Assembly: GCA_963705545.1 (NCBI GenBank)
Contig: CAVPJX010000004.1
Location: forward strand, 62,001-126,000
Length of the DNA stretch: 64,000 bases
Direction: 5' to 3'
Source of the DNA: DATBLY01 sp963705545
GTDB taxonomy: Bacteria > Actinomycetota > UBA4738 > HRBIN12
Of the stretch, positions 24,914 to 32,909 are shown piece by piece. Positions within the stretch are counted from its first letter, which is position 1. Every line of letters starts with the position of its first letter. A program made the position numbers and the translations under genes. The notes below the pieces were generated by a model, which made no database searches, was not told the DNA's origin, and worked only from the letters and a program-made list of their open reading frames with translations.

Positions 24914-26487
24914 CACTCTTCCCCCTTACGGAACAGCCGCCAGCGTCGCTTCGGCGCGTTCTCCTCCTCGAGCGTGGCCCCGATCTTCGCCACGCCGGCG
25001 CGGGGCGGCGCCACTCGTTCCGGCTGCGATGTCGGGGGGCCGGTGCTCGCGAACTCGGCGTCCTCGTCGATCACCACGACCCGCCGATCGCCGGGGGCCC
25101 GAGGATCCGCCGCATCGCGGGCCTGGGGAGGGCTCCCGGCCGGAGGCTCCTCACCTTCGTCCCAGAACTCGTCCTCACCGAGCGGGAGGTCGATGTCGAA
25201 GGAGGTCTCCCGCTGGGTCACCGCTGCGGCGGGCGGAGGCGTACCTACCCCCCCGGGCCCGCCGGCCGTACGCGGATCCGCGCCGGTGGACGCAGCCGTC
25301 TCGGGCTCATCCCCATGGGGCGCCTCGACCGGAGCCTCAGCCTCCGCCTCGGTCGCCGCGCTCGTCGGGGGACCGGACGTGCCGGGAGGCTGCTCGGTCT
25401 CAGCCACAGGTTCGTTCTTGGCGTCCGGAGGAGCGCGATCCAGCTTCGGCTCCGGCTCGTTCGAACCCGGACCCTCTTCCTCCTCTTCGACGTGCTCCAT
25501 GACCTCGTGGACCGTCGGCGTCGGGAGCTGCTCCAACACCTGCTCGTCGGACGGGCTCTGTGTGACGGTGTCATCGATCGCCGGAAGGACCACCGTGGGC
25601 AAGTCTTCGAAGGTCGGCATGGGTTCCGCCGGTGGGGGGCGAAGCGCGACCTCCGACGCGAGTCGCCGATACGAGTCGGCACCCTTCGACTTCGGGTCGT
25701 ACACCGTGATCGGCTGCCCGAACCCGGGCGCCTCGGAAAGTCGGACGGTCCGCGGGATGATGACGTCGTACACCAGATCACCGAAGTACCGCTTGACTTC
25801 CTCGACGACCTGTTCCGAGAGCTTCGTGCGAGGATCGAACATCGTCATCACGATGCCCGAGAGCCGGAGGCCTTGGTTGATGTTCTGCTGCACCAGGCTG
25901 ACGTTGCGAAGGAGCTGGCCAAGTCCCTCGAGCGCGTAGTACTCGCACTGGATCGGGACGATCAGCTCCTCGGCGGCGGTGAGCGCGTTGATCGTCAGCA
26001 GCCCGAGCGATGGCGGGCAATCGAGGAGGACGAAGTCATACACACCCTCTCGAACGGGCTCGATCGCCTTCTTCAGCCGGGTCTCTCGGGAGAATTGGCT
26101 CACGAGCTCGATCTCGGCGCCGGCGAGGTCGATCGTCGACGGGACCGCGTGGAGGCGTTCCACCGGGGTCGGCACGATCGCGTCCTCGAGCGGAGACTCC
26201 GCCACGACGACGTTGTAGACCGTGATCTCGCGTGCTTCGTGGCGGATGCCCATCCCGGTCGATGCATTGCCCTGGGGGTCGAGATCGATCACCAGGACGC
26301 GGTACCCGAGATCGGCGAGCGCGGCGCCCAGGCTCACGGCCGTCGTCGACTTCCCGACGCCGCCCTTCTGGTTCGCGATGGCGATCACGCGAGCGACCCC
26401 GGGCACTTCGGGCACCGAGGGACGGCGTTGACTGGAACGGGTCGTGGTTCGAGAGGACGCGGCCTTCGCGCCGGAGGCGTTGGTCAC
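24913..26487 (-). CDS. parA: ParA partition ATPase with a ~240-residue acidic tail
   Basis: A 524-residue deviant Walker-A ATPase that moves ParB-parS complexes. The ATPase core runs from about residue 32 to 282: KGGVGKSTT at 41-49, DLDPQGNAST, LLDCPPSLG and the DNA-binding end GADSYRRLASEV. ParA is normally ~260-330 residues. Here residues 283-524 are a Pro/Glu/Ala-rich, mostly acidic low-complexity tail. It contains one motif-like stretch (SFDIDLPLGEDEFWDEG) and finishes with a basic amphipathic end, PKRRWRLFRKGEE. The tail is in the same frame and codon style as the core, so it is not a misread. GTG start, with GTGA overlap of the rsmG stop. Confidence 0.93.
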   Translation of the reverse strand: MTNASGAKAASSRTTTRSSQRRPSVPEVPGVARVIAIANQKGGVGKSTTAVSLGAALADLGYRVLVIDLDPQGNASTGMGIRHEAREITVYNVVVAESPLEDAIVPTPVERLHAVPSTIDLAGAEIELVSQFSRETRLKKAIEPVREGVYDFVLLDCPPSLGLLTINALTAAEELIVPIQCEYYALEGLGQLLRNVSLVQQNINQGLRLSGIVMTMFDPRTKLSEQVVEEVKRYFGDLVYDVIIPRTVRLSEAPGFGQPITVYDPKSKGADSYRRLASEVALRPPPAEPMPTFEDLPTVVLPAIDDTVTQSPSDEQVLEQLPTPTVHEVMEHVEEEEEGPGSNEPEPKLDRAPPDAKNEPVAETEQPPGTSGPPTSAATEAEAEAPVEAPHGDEPETAASTGADPRTAGGPGGVGTPPPAAAVTQRETSFDIDLPLGEDEFWDEGEEPPAGSPPQARDAADPRAPGDRRVVVIDEDAEFASTGPPTSQPERVAPPRAGVAKIGATLEEENAPKRRWRLFRKGEE

Positions 26488-27077
26488 TGACGGGTCATGA
26501 TAACGAGCGGCCCCGAAGGTGCAAGCGAGCCGAACACGATGGTGGCGTCAACACCCACCGGGAGGTCCACGTGCGGATCGAAGCCCGCGCCCGCGAAATA
26601 GACGAGCCGGCCCTCGGGACGAAGGAGCGGCTCGGCGAGCTCCCATGAGCGCCCGCTGGGGGCCAGCGCCCGGGCGAACACCACGTCGACCGGCTCCTCG
26701 AGCTCCTCGGCACCGCCCGCGAAGACCGAGGCGTTCGGCAGCGGCAACTCGTCCACCGTCAGCTCCAGGAACGCCGCACGGCTCCGACGCCGTTCGACGA
26801 GGGTCAGGTGGAGCCAAGGACGGGCGATCGCGACGACGACGCCCGGCAGCCCGGCGCCCGATCCCAGGTCGTAGGCATCGCGATCGCGCGGTGTGACGGC
26901 CGCGGCGGCCCGGAGGGAATCCTCGAGATGGCGCTCGCGCAGCCGCGACGCGTCCTCGTCCGAGATCATGCCTGCGACCACGGCTCGCTCGCGGAGGAGC
27001 TCCTCGTAGCGTTCCAGGGCTTGGGCCTGCCCGGTCTCGAGCTCCGGGAGGGAAGCCTCATGTTTCACGTGAAACAT
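26484..27077 (-). CDS. rsmG: 16S rRNA (guanine527-N7) methyltransferase
   Basis: A 197-residue SAM-dependent methyltransferase acting on 16S rRNA. It starts MFHVKHEASLPELE; the SAM motif is YDLGSGAGLPGVVVAIARP, and FARALAPSGRSWELAEPLL follows as in RsmG. The opening MFHVKH is encoded by the parS site itself, as in many bacteria. An upstream in-frame GTG at 27089 would add four residues; neither start has a good ribosome binding site. It lies between jag and parA in one operon. Confidence 0.92.
   Translation of the reverse strand: MFHVKHEASLPELETGQAQALERYEELLRERAVVAGMISDEDASRLRERHLEDSLRAAAAVTPRDRDAYDLGSGAGLPGVVVAIARPWLHLTLVERRRSRAAFLELTVDELPLPNASVFAGGAEELEEPVDVVFARALAPSGRSWELAEPLLRPEGRLVYFAGAGFDPHVDLPVGVDATIVFGSLAPSGPLVIMTRQ
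27061..27076. promoter_or_regulatory. parS: parS centromere site
   Basis: TGTTTCACGTGAAACA matches the universal bacterial parS 16-mer at every position and is perfectly palindromic. It overlaps the first codons of rsmG and is about 3 kb from dnaA. I saw no second exact copy in the window. Confidence 0.93.
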
Positions 27078-27152
27078 CGAGCCGGCCACTCGACGGATGG
27101 TAGTCGCTCCTGAATCTGAGAGGTGTCGGCGGTGAGGGGATGGTGGGAACGC

Positions 27153-27800
27153 TCAGCGGCGGCGGATCACCACGAACCGGTTCGGCTCCTCGCCGCGTGA
27201 GACGGTCTCCACACCGCTGACCTCGGCGACCGCGTCGTGGACGAGCTTCCGCTCGTACGGGTTCATGGGCTCGAGCTCCTCGTCGCGCCCCGATCGCAGG
27301 ACCTTCTGCGCGAGGTCGCGGGCCCGGGTCTCGAGGCGCTGCTCGCGACGCTTCCGATAGTCCTCCACGTCCACGATCACGCGGATCCGCTCGTCCAGCC
27401 GGCGACCGACCACCAGGCGCATGAGCTCCTGGATGGCTTCGAGCGTCTGCCCGTGCCGGCCGATCAGGAGGGCCAGGTCGTCCTCGTCGTCCCCTTCGAT
27501 GTCGACGTACATGTGGCCCCCTTCGACGTTCGGTTCGGCCACCGCGTCCACGCCCATCAGGCCGAGGAGCTCTTCGAGGAAGTCGGCGGCCGCATCGGCC
27601 TGGTCCTCGAGCTCGTCGATCGGCGTCTCCGGCGCCCGGCGGCGAACCCGGACGATCGCTGGCTGCCCGCCGATCCCGAGGAGCCCGGACCTCGGCTCCT
27701 GGACGATCTCGATCTGGGCCTCCTGCTCCGTCACCCCGAGCTCCTCGAGGGCGGCCTCGATGGCCTCTTCGACGCTAGGAGCCTGCTTCTCCGTCTCCAC
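27153..27800 (-). CDS. jag: Jag/KhpB-type RNA-binding protein
   Basis: A 215-residue protein with Jag_N, KH and R3H domains. The N-terminus (APSVEEAIEAALEELGVTEQ) and QEPRSGLLGIGGQPAIVRVR are the Jag domain. The KH domain contains LALLIGRHGQTLEAIQELM. R3H is MNPYERKLVHDAVAEVSGVE. Jag binds RNA and affects cell envelope and division. The GTG at 27800 has GGAGG 5 nt upstream and overlaps the end of yidC by 26 nt; an ATG at 27830 is an alternative. Confidence 0.9.
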   Translation of the reverse strand: METEKQAPSVEEAIEAALEELGVTEQEAQIEIVQEPRSGLLGIGGQPAIVRVRRRAPETPIDELEDQADAAADFLEELLGLMGVDAVAEPNVEGGHMYVDIEGDDEDDLALLIGRHGQTLEAIQELMRLVVGRRLDERIRVIVDVEDYRKRREQRLETRARDLAQKVLRSGRDEELEPMNPYERKLVHDAVAEVSGVETVSRGEEPNRFVVIRRR

Positions 27801-29058
27801 CGTCGCCTCCGCTCGGGGTCGTGGGATCATTCGGCTTCCGCGGCGTCTTGCCCTGTCCGGTGTTGGGACGGCGGGACCGCGTCCGACCGCTCTGCGGGGG
27901 CGGCGAACCCTTCTGACCGGACGGCTTCGGGTTCTGGCCACCCTTGGCGCCGGACCCCGGGCTGGCCCCACCACCCTTGGCAGGGGTGCCCTTCGAGCCG
28001 TTGCCCTTCGTCGAGCCGGTGCCCTTGGTTCCGCCCGACTTGGAGGAGCCCCGCCTGGCCTGCGGATCACCCGCCTGCTCCATCAGCCGGGCGAAGAACC
28101 CCTGCTTGACCGGCTCCGGCGAGTTGGCCTTCGCCTTCTGCTCGGCCATGCGTCGCTCCATCGCCTCCGGACCGATATGGCCGGCGCGGAGCAGGGCGTA
28201 CTGCTGGCCGATCTGCCACAGGTTGGACGTCGTCCAATACAGGACGAGTCCGGCCGGGAAGGCGAAGCCGAAGAACCCGAACATGATCGGCATCAGCTTC
28301 AGGATCGCCTGCTGCTGCCCGGATGCCGCCCCCGGTGGGCTCGCCTTCTGCATCTGACGTTGCTGGTAGAAGGTCGTCCCGATCATGAGGATCAGCATGG
28401 CGAAGTACGGGATCCGGTCGGCCGTCGAGTTCCCGCACGGGATCGTGCCGGTCCCCGTCGTCGCGTCGAACGGAAGCGGCTGCAGGTCGGAGTTGACGAT
28501 GTCGGAGTCCGGCTTCACCGGCTCGCCGTCGGTCGCATTGAGGGTCGCGGGCTTCCCAGATTGCGAAGCCGAGCATTGGAGGTTCATCCCCATGAACCCG
28601 AGGTGCTGGTCCTCGATCATGTCCTGGAAGAGCTGGCTGTCCACGGGCAGGTGGTTGTTGTGGACCGCATACTCGATCGGAACCGCGTCGGCTACGGGCA
28701 TCAATTGAGGCGGCCGGATCACGGCATACATCGCGATCAGGATCGGGAACTGCAGGAGGAGCGGGAGGCAGCCACCGAGTGGGTTGACCCCCGCCTCCTT
28801 GTACAGCTTCATCGTCTCTTCCTGGGCCTTCTGCTTGTTCCCCTTGTACTTCTTCTGGATCTCCTTGATCTTCGGCTGGATCGCCTGCATCGCCTGCATC
28901 GACTTGATCTGCTTGATGCCGAGCGGGAGCAACACGATCCGGATCAGGATCGTCAGGATGATGATCGAGACGCCGAAGTTGCCGACGACGTCGAAGATCC
29001 ACGCCAGGATCCAGCCGATCCCGTTCAGCAGGGCCTGGAAGATGCCGAGCGCGACCAT
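27775..29058 (-). CDS. yidC: Membrane protein insertase YidC with long basic tail
   Basis: A 427-residue insertase of the Oxa1 family. The core contains VSIIILTILIRIVLLPLGIK, NPLGGCLPLLLQFPILIAMY and a final helix PAGLVLYWTTSNLWQIGQQY, with a large extracytoplasmic loop holding two cysteines between helices 2 and 3. The last ~120 residues are Gly/Ser/Lys/Pro-rich and basic (KSGGTKGTGSTKGNGSKG and similar), longer than usual and suited to ribosome binding. It follows yidD with 2 nt between. Confidence 0.93.
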   Translation of the reverse strand: MVALGIFQALLNGIGWILAWIFDVVGNFGVSIIILTILIRIVLLPLGIKQIKSMQAMQAIQPKIKEIQKKYKGNKQKAQEETMKLYKEAGVNPLGGCLPLLLQFPILIAMYAVIRPPQLMPVADAVPIEYAVHNNHLPVDSQLFQDMIEDQHLGFMGMNLQCSASQSGKPATLNATDGEPVKPDSDIVNSDLQPLPFDATTGTGTIPCGNSTADRIPYFAMLILMIGTTFYQQRQMQKASPPGAASGQQQAILKLMPIMFGFFGFAFPAGLVLYWTTSNLWQIGQQYALLRAGHIGPEAMERRMAEQKAKANSPEPVKQGFFARLMEQAGDPQARRGSSKSGGTKGTGSTKGNGSKGTPAKGGGASPGSGAKGGQNPKPSGQKGSPPPQSGRTRSRRPNTGQGKTPRKPNDPTTPSGGDGGDGEAGS

Positions 29059-29060
29059 GC

Positions 29061-29399
29061 TCAGACCGTGGCTCCGCCCGGCGGGATCGCGGGACGACCA
29101 TCGTGTAGGAGGTCATCATACGGGTCATCATGCGGAGGGTGGCGTGACCCCTCCACGCGGTCGACCCCACCCTTCCCGAATGGGTTGCAGCGCAGGATCC
29201 TCCAGATCGCGAGGGCGCTCCCGACCGTCGCTCCGCGGAGCCGGATCGCGTCCTCGGCGTAGTGGGAACAGCTCGGGTAGAAGCGACATTGCCCGCCGAG
29301 CCAGCCCGACAGGGTCGCGCGGTACACCCGGATCGCGCCGATCAACGCCGTCCGGACGGGGGCGCCGGCCGCCCAGATCGCCCGGCGGAGGCGGGTCAT
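29061..29399 (-). CDS. yidD: Membrane protein insertion efficiency factor YidD
   Basis: A 112-residue protein with the family hallmark RATLSGWLGGQCRFYPSCSH followed by YAEDAIRLRG and ILRCNPFGKGGVD. It is membrane-associated and assists YidC. About 25 extra residues (HPPHDDPYDDLLHDGRPAIP) follow the conserved domain. The ATG overlaps the rnpA stop by 4 nt (ATGA). Confidence 0.92.
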   Translation of the reverse strand: MTRLRRAIWAAGAPVRTALIGAIRVYRATLSGWLGGQCRFYPSCSHYAEDAIRLRGATVGSALAIWRILRCNPFGKGGVDRVEGSRHPPHDDPYDDLLHDGRPAIPPGGATV

Positions 29400-29704
29400 G
29401 GGCGCACCCATCCCTCGCGCTGCAGCAGTCCGCTCATCTCGGCCACCAGATCCTGGGTCTTCGAGCCCCGGATGGCCGGACGGGCCACCAGGACGACGTC
29501 TCCTGCTCCTTCGACCCCCGGCTCCAAGGCTCGCCAGGCCGCCCGCAAGATCCGCCGGGCTCGGTTGCGCTCGACCGCGGAGCCGACCCGTCGCGTCGCG
29601 ATCACCGCGCAACGTCCCGGGCCGGGGGCGACACACAGTATCACCCGCTCTCCGCGCAGGTCGCGGCCGGTCTCGCGTACGCGTCGGATGTCCGCGGCCC
29701 GCAC
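29396..29704 (-). CDS. rnpA: Ribonuclease P protein component
   Basis: A ~102-residue basic protein that, with the P RNA, trims tRNA 5' ends. The RNR motif is in TRRVGSAVERNRARRILRAA, preceded by ADIRRVRETGRDLRGERVIL. The open frame reaches upstream across rpmH; the GTG at 29704 (MRAADIRRV) is 10 nt after the rpmH stop and is the first plausible start. The conserved N-terminal part is short compared with most RnpA, so the start is moderately certain. Confidence 0.88.
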   Translation of the reverse strand: MRAADIRRVRETGRDLRGERVILCVAPGPGRCAVIATRRVGSAVERNRARRILRAAWRALEPGVEGAGDVVLVARPAIRGSKTQDLVAEMSGLLQREGWVRP

Positions 29705-29714
29705 CGGCGGTCCG

Positions 29715-29858
29715 TCAGACGGTGAGACGGGCGCGGCCCTTCCGCCGCCGGCGCGCGAGGATCGCCCGGCCGGCGCGGGTCCGCATGCGGATCCGGAACC
29801 CGTGCGTCTTGGCACGGTGACGGTTGTTCGGCTGATAGGTGCGCTTACCCTTGGCCAT
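29715..29858 (-). CDS. rpmH: Ribosomal protein bL34
   Basis: A 47-residue, very basic protein: MAKGKRTYQPNNRHRAKTHG, then FRIRMRTRAGRAILARRR. It is the full family length. It begins the minus-strand operon running to parB and faces dnaA across the origin region. GGAAGGAACC-like purine sequence precedes the ATG on the minus strand. Confidence 0.96.
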   Translation of the reverse strand: MAKGKRTYQPNNRHRAKTHGFRIRMRTRAGRAILARRRRKGRARLTV

Positions 29859-29910
29859 CGTCGTGGAGGTTCCTTCCGAGATGAAGGCCGGCGGTGGCCG
29901 GCCGGCGCCC

Positions 29911-29940
29911 AGTATACGGGCGGCCATCGACGCAGGACAA
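29911..29940 (-). promoter_or_regulatory. Putative rpmH operon promoter
   Basis: On the minus strand TTGTCC (29940-29935) and TATACT (29916-29911) are 18 nt apart. The implied start near 29904 leaves a ~45-nt leader before rpmH. This is one of the few AT-richer sites in the region. Confidence 0.5.
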
Positions 29941-29944
29941 AGGC

Positions 29945-29968
29945 CTTGACAAGAGAAAGAGTGTCAAG
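29945..29968. promoter_or_regulatory. Inverted repeat with two opposed TTGACA boxes
   Basis: CTTGACA and TGTCAAG are perfect mirror arms around a 10-nt purine spacer (AGAGAAAGAG). Each arm contains TTGACA on its own strand. The site may serve promoters in either direction or bind a dimer in the rpmH-dnaA gap; good -10 partners at the right spacing are not evident. Confidence 0.4.
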
Positions 29969-30082
29969 ACCCCCCGCCTCGCCGAAGGGCCCGCGGACGC
30001 GTGTGCTACTGTGCGCCCCGCTTCACTCCAGGCGACCCCGGAACCGGAGGGCCGGCGCGGCGCCGAGCGCTTCCCCCAGGTG

Positions 30083-30113
30083 TTTTCCACCGCTGTGGAA
30101 AGGTTCTGTGGAT
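30083..30113. promoter_or_regulatory. DnaA-box-like cluster in front of dnaA
   Basis: Three sites with the TCCAC core lie within 31 bp: TTTTCCACC (30083-30091), and on the minus strand TTTCCACAG (30101-30093) and ATCCACAGA (30113-30105). The first two form a hairpin with a CGCT loop. They end 4 nt before the dnaA ATG, where bound DnaA could repress its own gene. Confidence 0.5.
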
Positions 30114-30117
30114 TCGC

Positions 30118-31560
30118 ATGGCGATAGCCTTCTCTGAGCGCGAGGCGCAGGAAACCTGGTCACACATCCTCGAGCTCGCGCGGGCGAGGCTCCCCGAGAC
30201 CACGGTGTCGATGTGGTTCGGCGACGTGCGGCCCGCCGGGGTGCACGACGGGATCCTCTCGTTGGCGGTTCCGAGCCCTATGGTCCGAGAACGGTTGCAG
30301 CACAATCATCTTGACCTTATCCGAGAAGGCGCGACCGAGTCGCTCGGTCAGCTCGTCGACGTCGATTTCCTGATCGAGGAGGGGCTCCGCGAGCGGCCCG
30401 ACGAGGGCGGATCCATCTTCCCGTCCGTCGACCTGACGCCCCCCGAGCTGAAGGCTCCCACGCGGGCGTCAGAGGATCCGGTCACCGCGGAGCCACGAGC
30501 GACGCGCCCGGTCGGCGCTCCCGGCCTGCCCTTCCCGAACTACACGTTCGACGCCTTCGTCCCCGGGCCGTCGAACCGGTTCGCGCACGCCGCGGCGATG
30601 GCCGTCGCCGAGGCCCCGCCGTCCAAGGCGTACAACCCGCTGTTCATCTACGGGGGCGTGGGCCTGGGCAAGACCCACCTGTTGATCGCCGTCGGCCATC
30701 ACATGTACCGACTGAAGCCGACGCTCCGCGTGAAGTACGTGACGTCGGAGCAGTTCGTGACCGAGTTCATCAAGGCGGTCCGCGAGCGTCAGGGCGACGG
30801 CTTCCGCCAGAAGTACCGCGAGGTCGACGTCCTGCTCGTGGACGACATCCAGTTCCTGGCCAAGCGCGAGGAGACGCAGACCGAGTTCTTCCACACGTTC
30901 AACCACCTGCACGCCGCCGGTCGCCAGATCGTGATCGCCTCCGACCGGCCGCCGCACGAGCTCTCGAGCATGGAGGAGCGGCTCACCAGCCGGTTCCGCT
31001 GGGGCCTGTGCGTGGACGTGCAGCCGCCCGACCTCGAGACGCGCATCGCGATCCTGCAGCTGAAGGCCGAGCGCGAGGACATCGCGGTCCCGGCCGACGT
31101 CGTCGAGTTCGTCGCCAGCAAGTTCGACCAGAGCGTCCGCGAGCTCGAGGGTGCCCTCGTCCGGACGGTCGCGTGGTCCGAGCTCACCGGCCAGCCGATC
31201 GACGTCGTGCTCGCCGAGCGCGCGCTCCAGGACCTGATCCCGCAGACGGACAACGACATCCCCCCGCCGCTGATCCTCGAGGAAACCGCTCGGTACTTCT
31301 CGCTCTCCACCGCCGACCTGATGTCGAAGAGCCGGTCCCGGCCGCTCACGCAGGCGCGCCACATCGCGATGTACCTCACGCGCGAATGCACCGGGCTCTC
31401 CCTGGTCAAGATCGGCGAGATCTTCGGCGGGCGCGATCACACGACCGTCCTGCACGGCATCAACAAGGTCGAGGATGAGATGCGCGCCCGCGACCAGACG
31501 TTCCGTCAGGTCCAGGACCTCACCCGCATCATCCGCGGACGGGTGCGAGGCGCCGCGTGA
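30118..31560 (+). CDS. dnaA: Replication initiator DnaA
   Basis: A 480-residue AAA+ initiator. Domain I (ETWSHILELARARLPETTVSMWF) leads into a linker; domain III has Walker A GGVGLGKTHLL, Walker B LLVDDIQFLA and sensor ASDRPPHELSSMEERLTSRF. Domain IV ends with the DNA-binding signature GGRDHTTVLHGINKVEDE. The ATG at 30118 is taken because MAIAFSEREAQETW fits the usual start; the upstream frame runs through the DnaA-box hairpin. The linker is shorter than in many actinobacteria. Confidence 0.97.
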   Translation: MAIAFSEREAQETWSHILELARARLPETTVSMWFGDVRPAGVHDGILSLAVPSPMVRERLQHNHLDLIREGATESLGQLVDVDFLIEEGLRERPDEGGSIFPSVDLTPPELKAPTRASEDPVTAEPRATRPVGAPGLPFPNYTFDAFVPGPSNRFAHAAAMAVAEAPPSKAYNPLFIYGGVGLGKTHLLIAVGHHMYRLKPTLRVKYVTSEQFVTEFIKAVRERQGDGFRQKYREVDVLLVDDIQFLAKREETQTEFFHTFNHLHAAGRQIVIASDRPPHELSSMEERLTSRFRWGLCVDVQPPDLETRIAILQLKAEREDIAVPADVVEFVASKFDQSVRELEGALVRTVAWSELTGQPIDVVLAERALQDLIPQTDNDIPPPLILEETARYFSLSTADLMSKSRSRPLTQARHIAMYLTRECTGLSLVKIGEIFGGRDHTTVLHGINKVEDEMRARDQTFRQVQDLTRIIRGRVRGAA

Positions 31561-31786
31561 GCCGGGCTCAGCGATCCCCCGACCGGCTGTGGAGCGGTGG
31601 TGGTCCCGCGGTGGGTTGCGGAGCGTGGACGCCGACCGACCGGTTCGAGCTGTCCGCTTCTCCACCGGCCGTCCCCATGTCGGAGGGGGCCCCTACGCTG
31701 GGGAAACGGATGCGTTGTACACCTTTCCACGGGACCTACTACTTCAGGGTTGAACTCAAGAACAGAAAGAGCAGGGGGTGGGCACG
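31561..31786. other. oriC: Candidate oriC: dnaA-dnaN spacer with DnaA-box-like sites
   Basis: This 226-nt spacer holds several degenerate DnaA-box-like 9-mers: CTGTGGAGC (31587), CGTGGACGC (31624), TTCTCCACC (31658), TTGTACACC (31715) and TTTCCACGG (31724). The last two are abutting and lie near the AT-richer 31733-31770. Actinobacterial origins usually lie here. No box is a perfect TTGTCCACA, so the exact origin is not proven; the rpmH-dnaA gap is the alternative. Confidence 0.5.
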
Positions 31787-32890
31787 GTGAAGTTCCGGTG
31801 TGATCGCGACGCGCTCTCGGAGGCGCTGCAGACCGTCCAACGCGGGGTGTCGTCCCGGCCGGGGATCCCCGCGCTGACCGGCGTGCTGATCGAGGCGACC
31901 GAGGAGGGGAGCCTGATCCTCGCCACCACGGACCTCGAGGTCTCGGCGCGGCTGTCGATCGACGTGCAGGTGACCCAGGCCGGGATCGCGCTGGTGCCGG
32001 CGCGGCTGCTGGGCGACACGGTGAAGAGCCTGTCGGACGCGCCCGTCGAGTTCGAGACCGACCAGAGCCAGGCGCACCTGCGTTGCGCGGCGTACGAGGG
32101 CACGCTGCGCCTGCTCCCGGCGGAGGACTTCCCGGGGCTGCAGGAGCCGTCTGGCACACGGATCACGGCCGAGGCGGGCGCGTTCGCCGAGGCCGTGAGC
32201 CAGGTGGGTCGCGGCGCATCGCGGGACGAGGCGCGGCCGGTCCTGACCGGGGTGCTGCTCGAGATCAGCCGCGAGGGCGTGGTGATGGTCACGACGGATT
32301 CCTACCGCCTGGCGGTGCGGGATCTGGTGGCGACGGCCGACGGCGAGGCTCGCGCGATCGTGCCCGAACGCGCGATGAGCGAGGCCGGACGTGCGGCCGC
32401 GACCGACGAGAAGGGCGCCGTCGAGGTCTGGGTGGACGAGGGGCAGGTGGCGTTCCGGATCGGGACGCTCACGCTCACCTCTCGCCTGATCGAGGGGGAG
32501 TTCCCGAACTACCGGCAGCTGCTCCCGGAGGCGAGCGACAACCGGCTCACGATCTCCCGGCAGCAGCTCCTCGACGCCGTGCGGCGCGTCGGGCTGTTGG
32601 CGCGCGACACGACGCCGGTCCGGATGGAGTTCAATGCGCTCGGGGTGAAGCTGTCGAGCTCGTCGCCGGATCTGGGCCAGGCCGTCGAGACGGTCGAGGC
32701 GCGGTACGAGGGCGAGGACCTGACCGTCGCGTTCAACCCCCAGTACCTGGCGGACGGGTTGACGGCCGCGAACGGCGAATCGGTCCGGTTGGACGTCCGG
32801 GACGGGCTGAAGCCGGGCGTGGTCCGCGGCGAGGGCGACGAGTTCACGTACCTGGTGATGCCGGTACGGCTGCCCGCCGCGGTCGGCTGA
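31787..32890 (+). CDS. dnaN: DNA polymerase III sliding clamp (beta subunit)
   Basis: A 367-residue clamp of three repeated folds, the processivity ring for replication. It begins MKFRCDRDALSEALQTVQRG with RPGIPALTGVLIEA; TDSYRLAVRDL and the end TYLVMPVRL are conserved. The GTG at 31787 is preferred to 31778 because AGGGGG (31773-31778) sits 8 nt upstream and MKFR is the usual opening. Confidence 0.95.
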   Translation: MKFRCDRDALSEALQTVQRGVSSRPGIPALTGVLIEATEEGSLILATTDLEVSARLSIDVQVTQAGIALVPARLLGDTVKSLSDAPVEFETDQSQAHLRCAAYEGTLRLLPAEDFPGLQEPSGTRITAEAGAFAEAVSQVGRGASRDEARPVLTGVLLEISREGVVMVTTDSYRLAVRDLVATADGEARAIVPERAMSEAGRAAATDEKGAVEVWVDEGQVAFRIGTLTLTSRLIEGEFPNYRQLLPEASDNRLTISRQQLLDAVRRVGLLARDTTPVRMEFNALGVKLSSSSPDLGQAVETVEARYEGEDLTVAFNPQYLADGLTAANGESVRLDVRDGLKPGVVRGEGDEFTYLVMPVRLPAAVG

Positions 32891-32909
32891 CCGCGGCGGA
32901 CCTTCCCCG

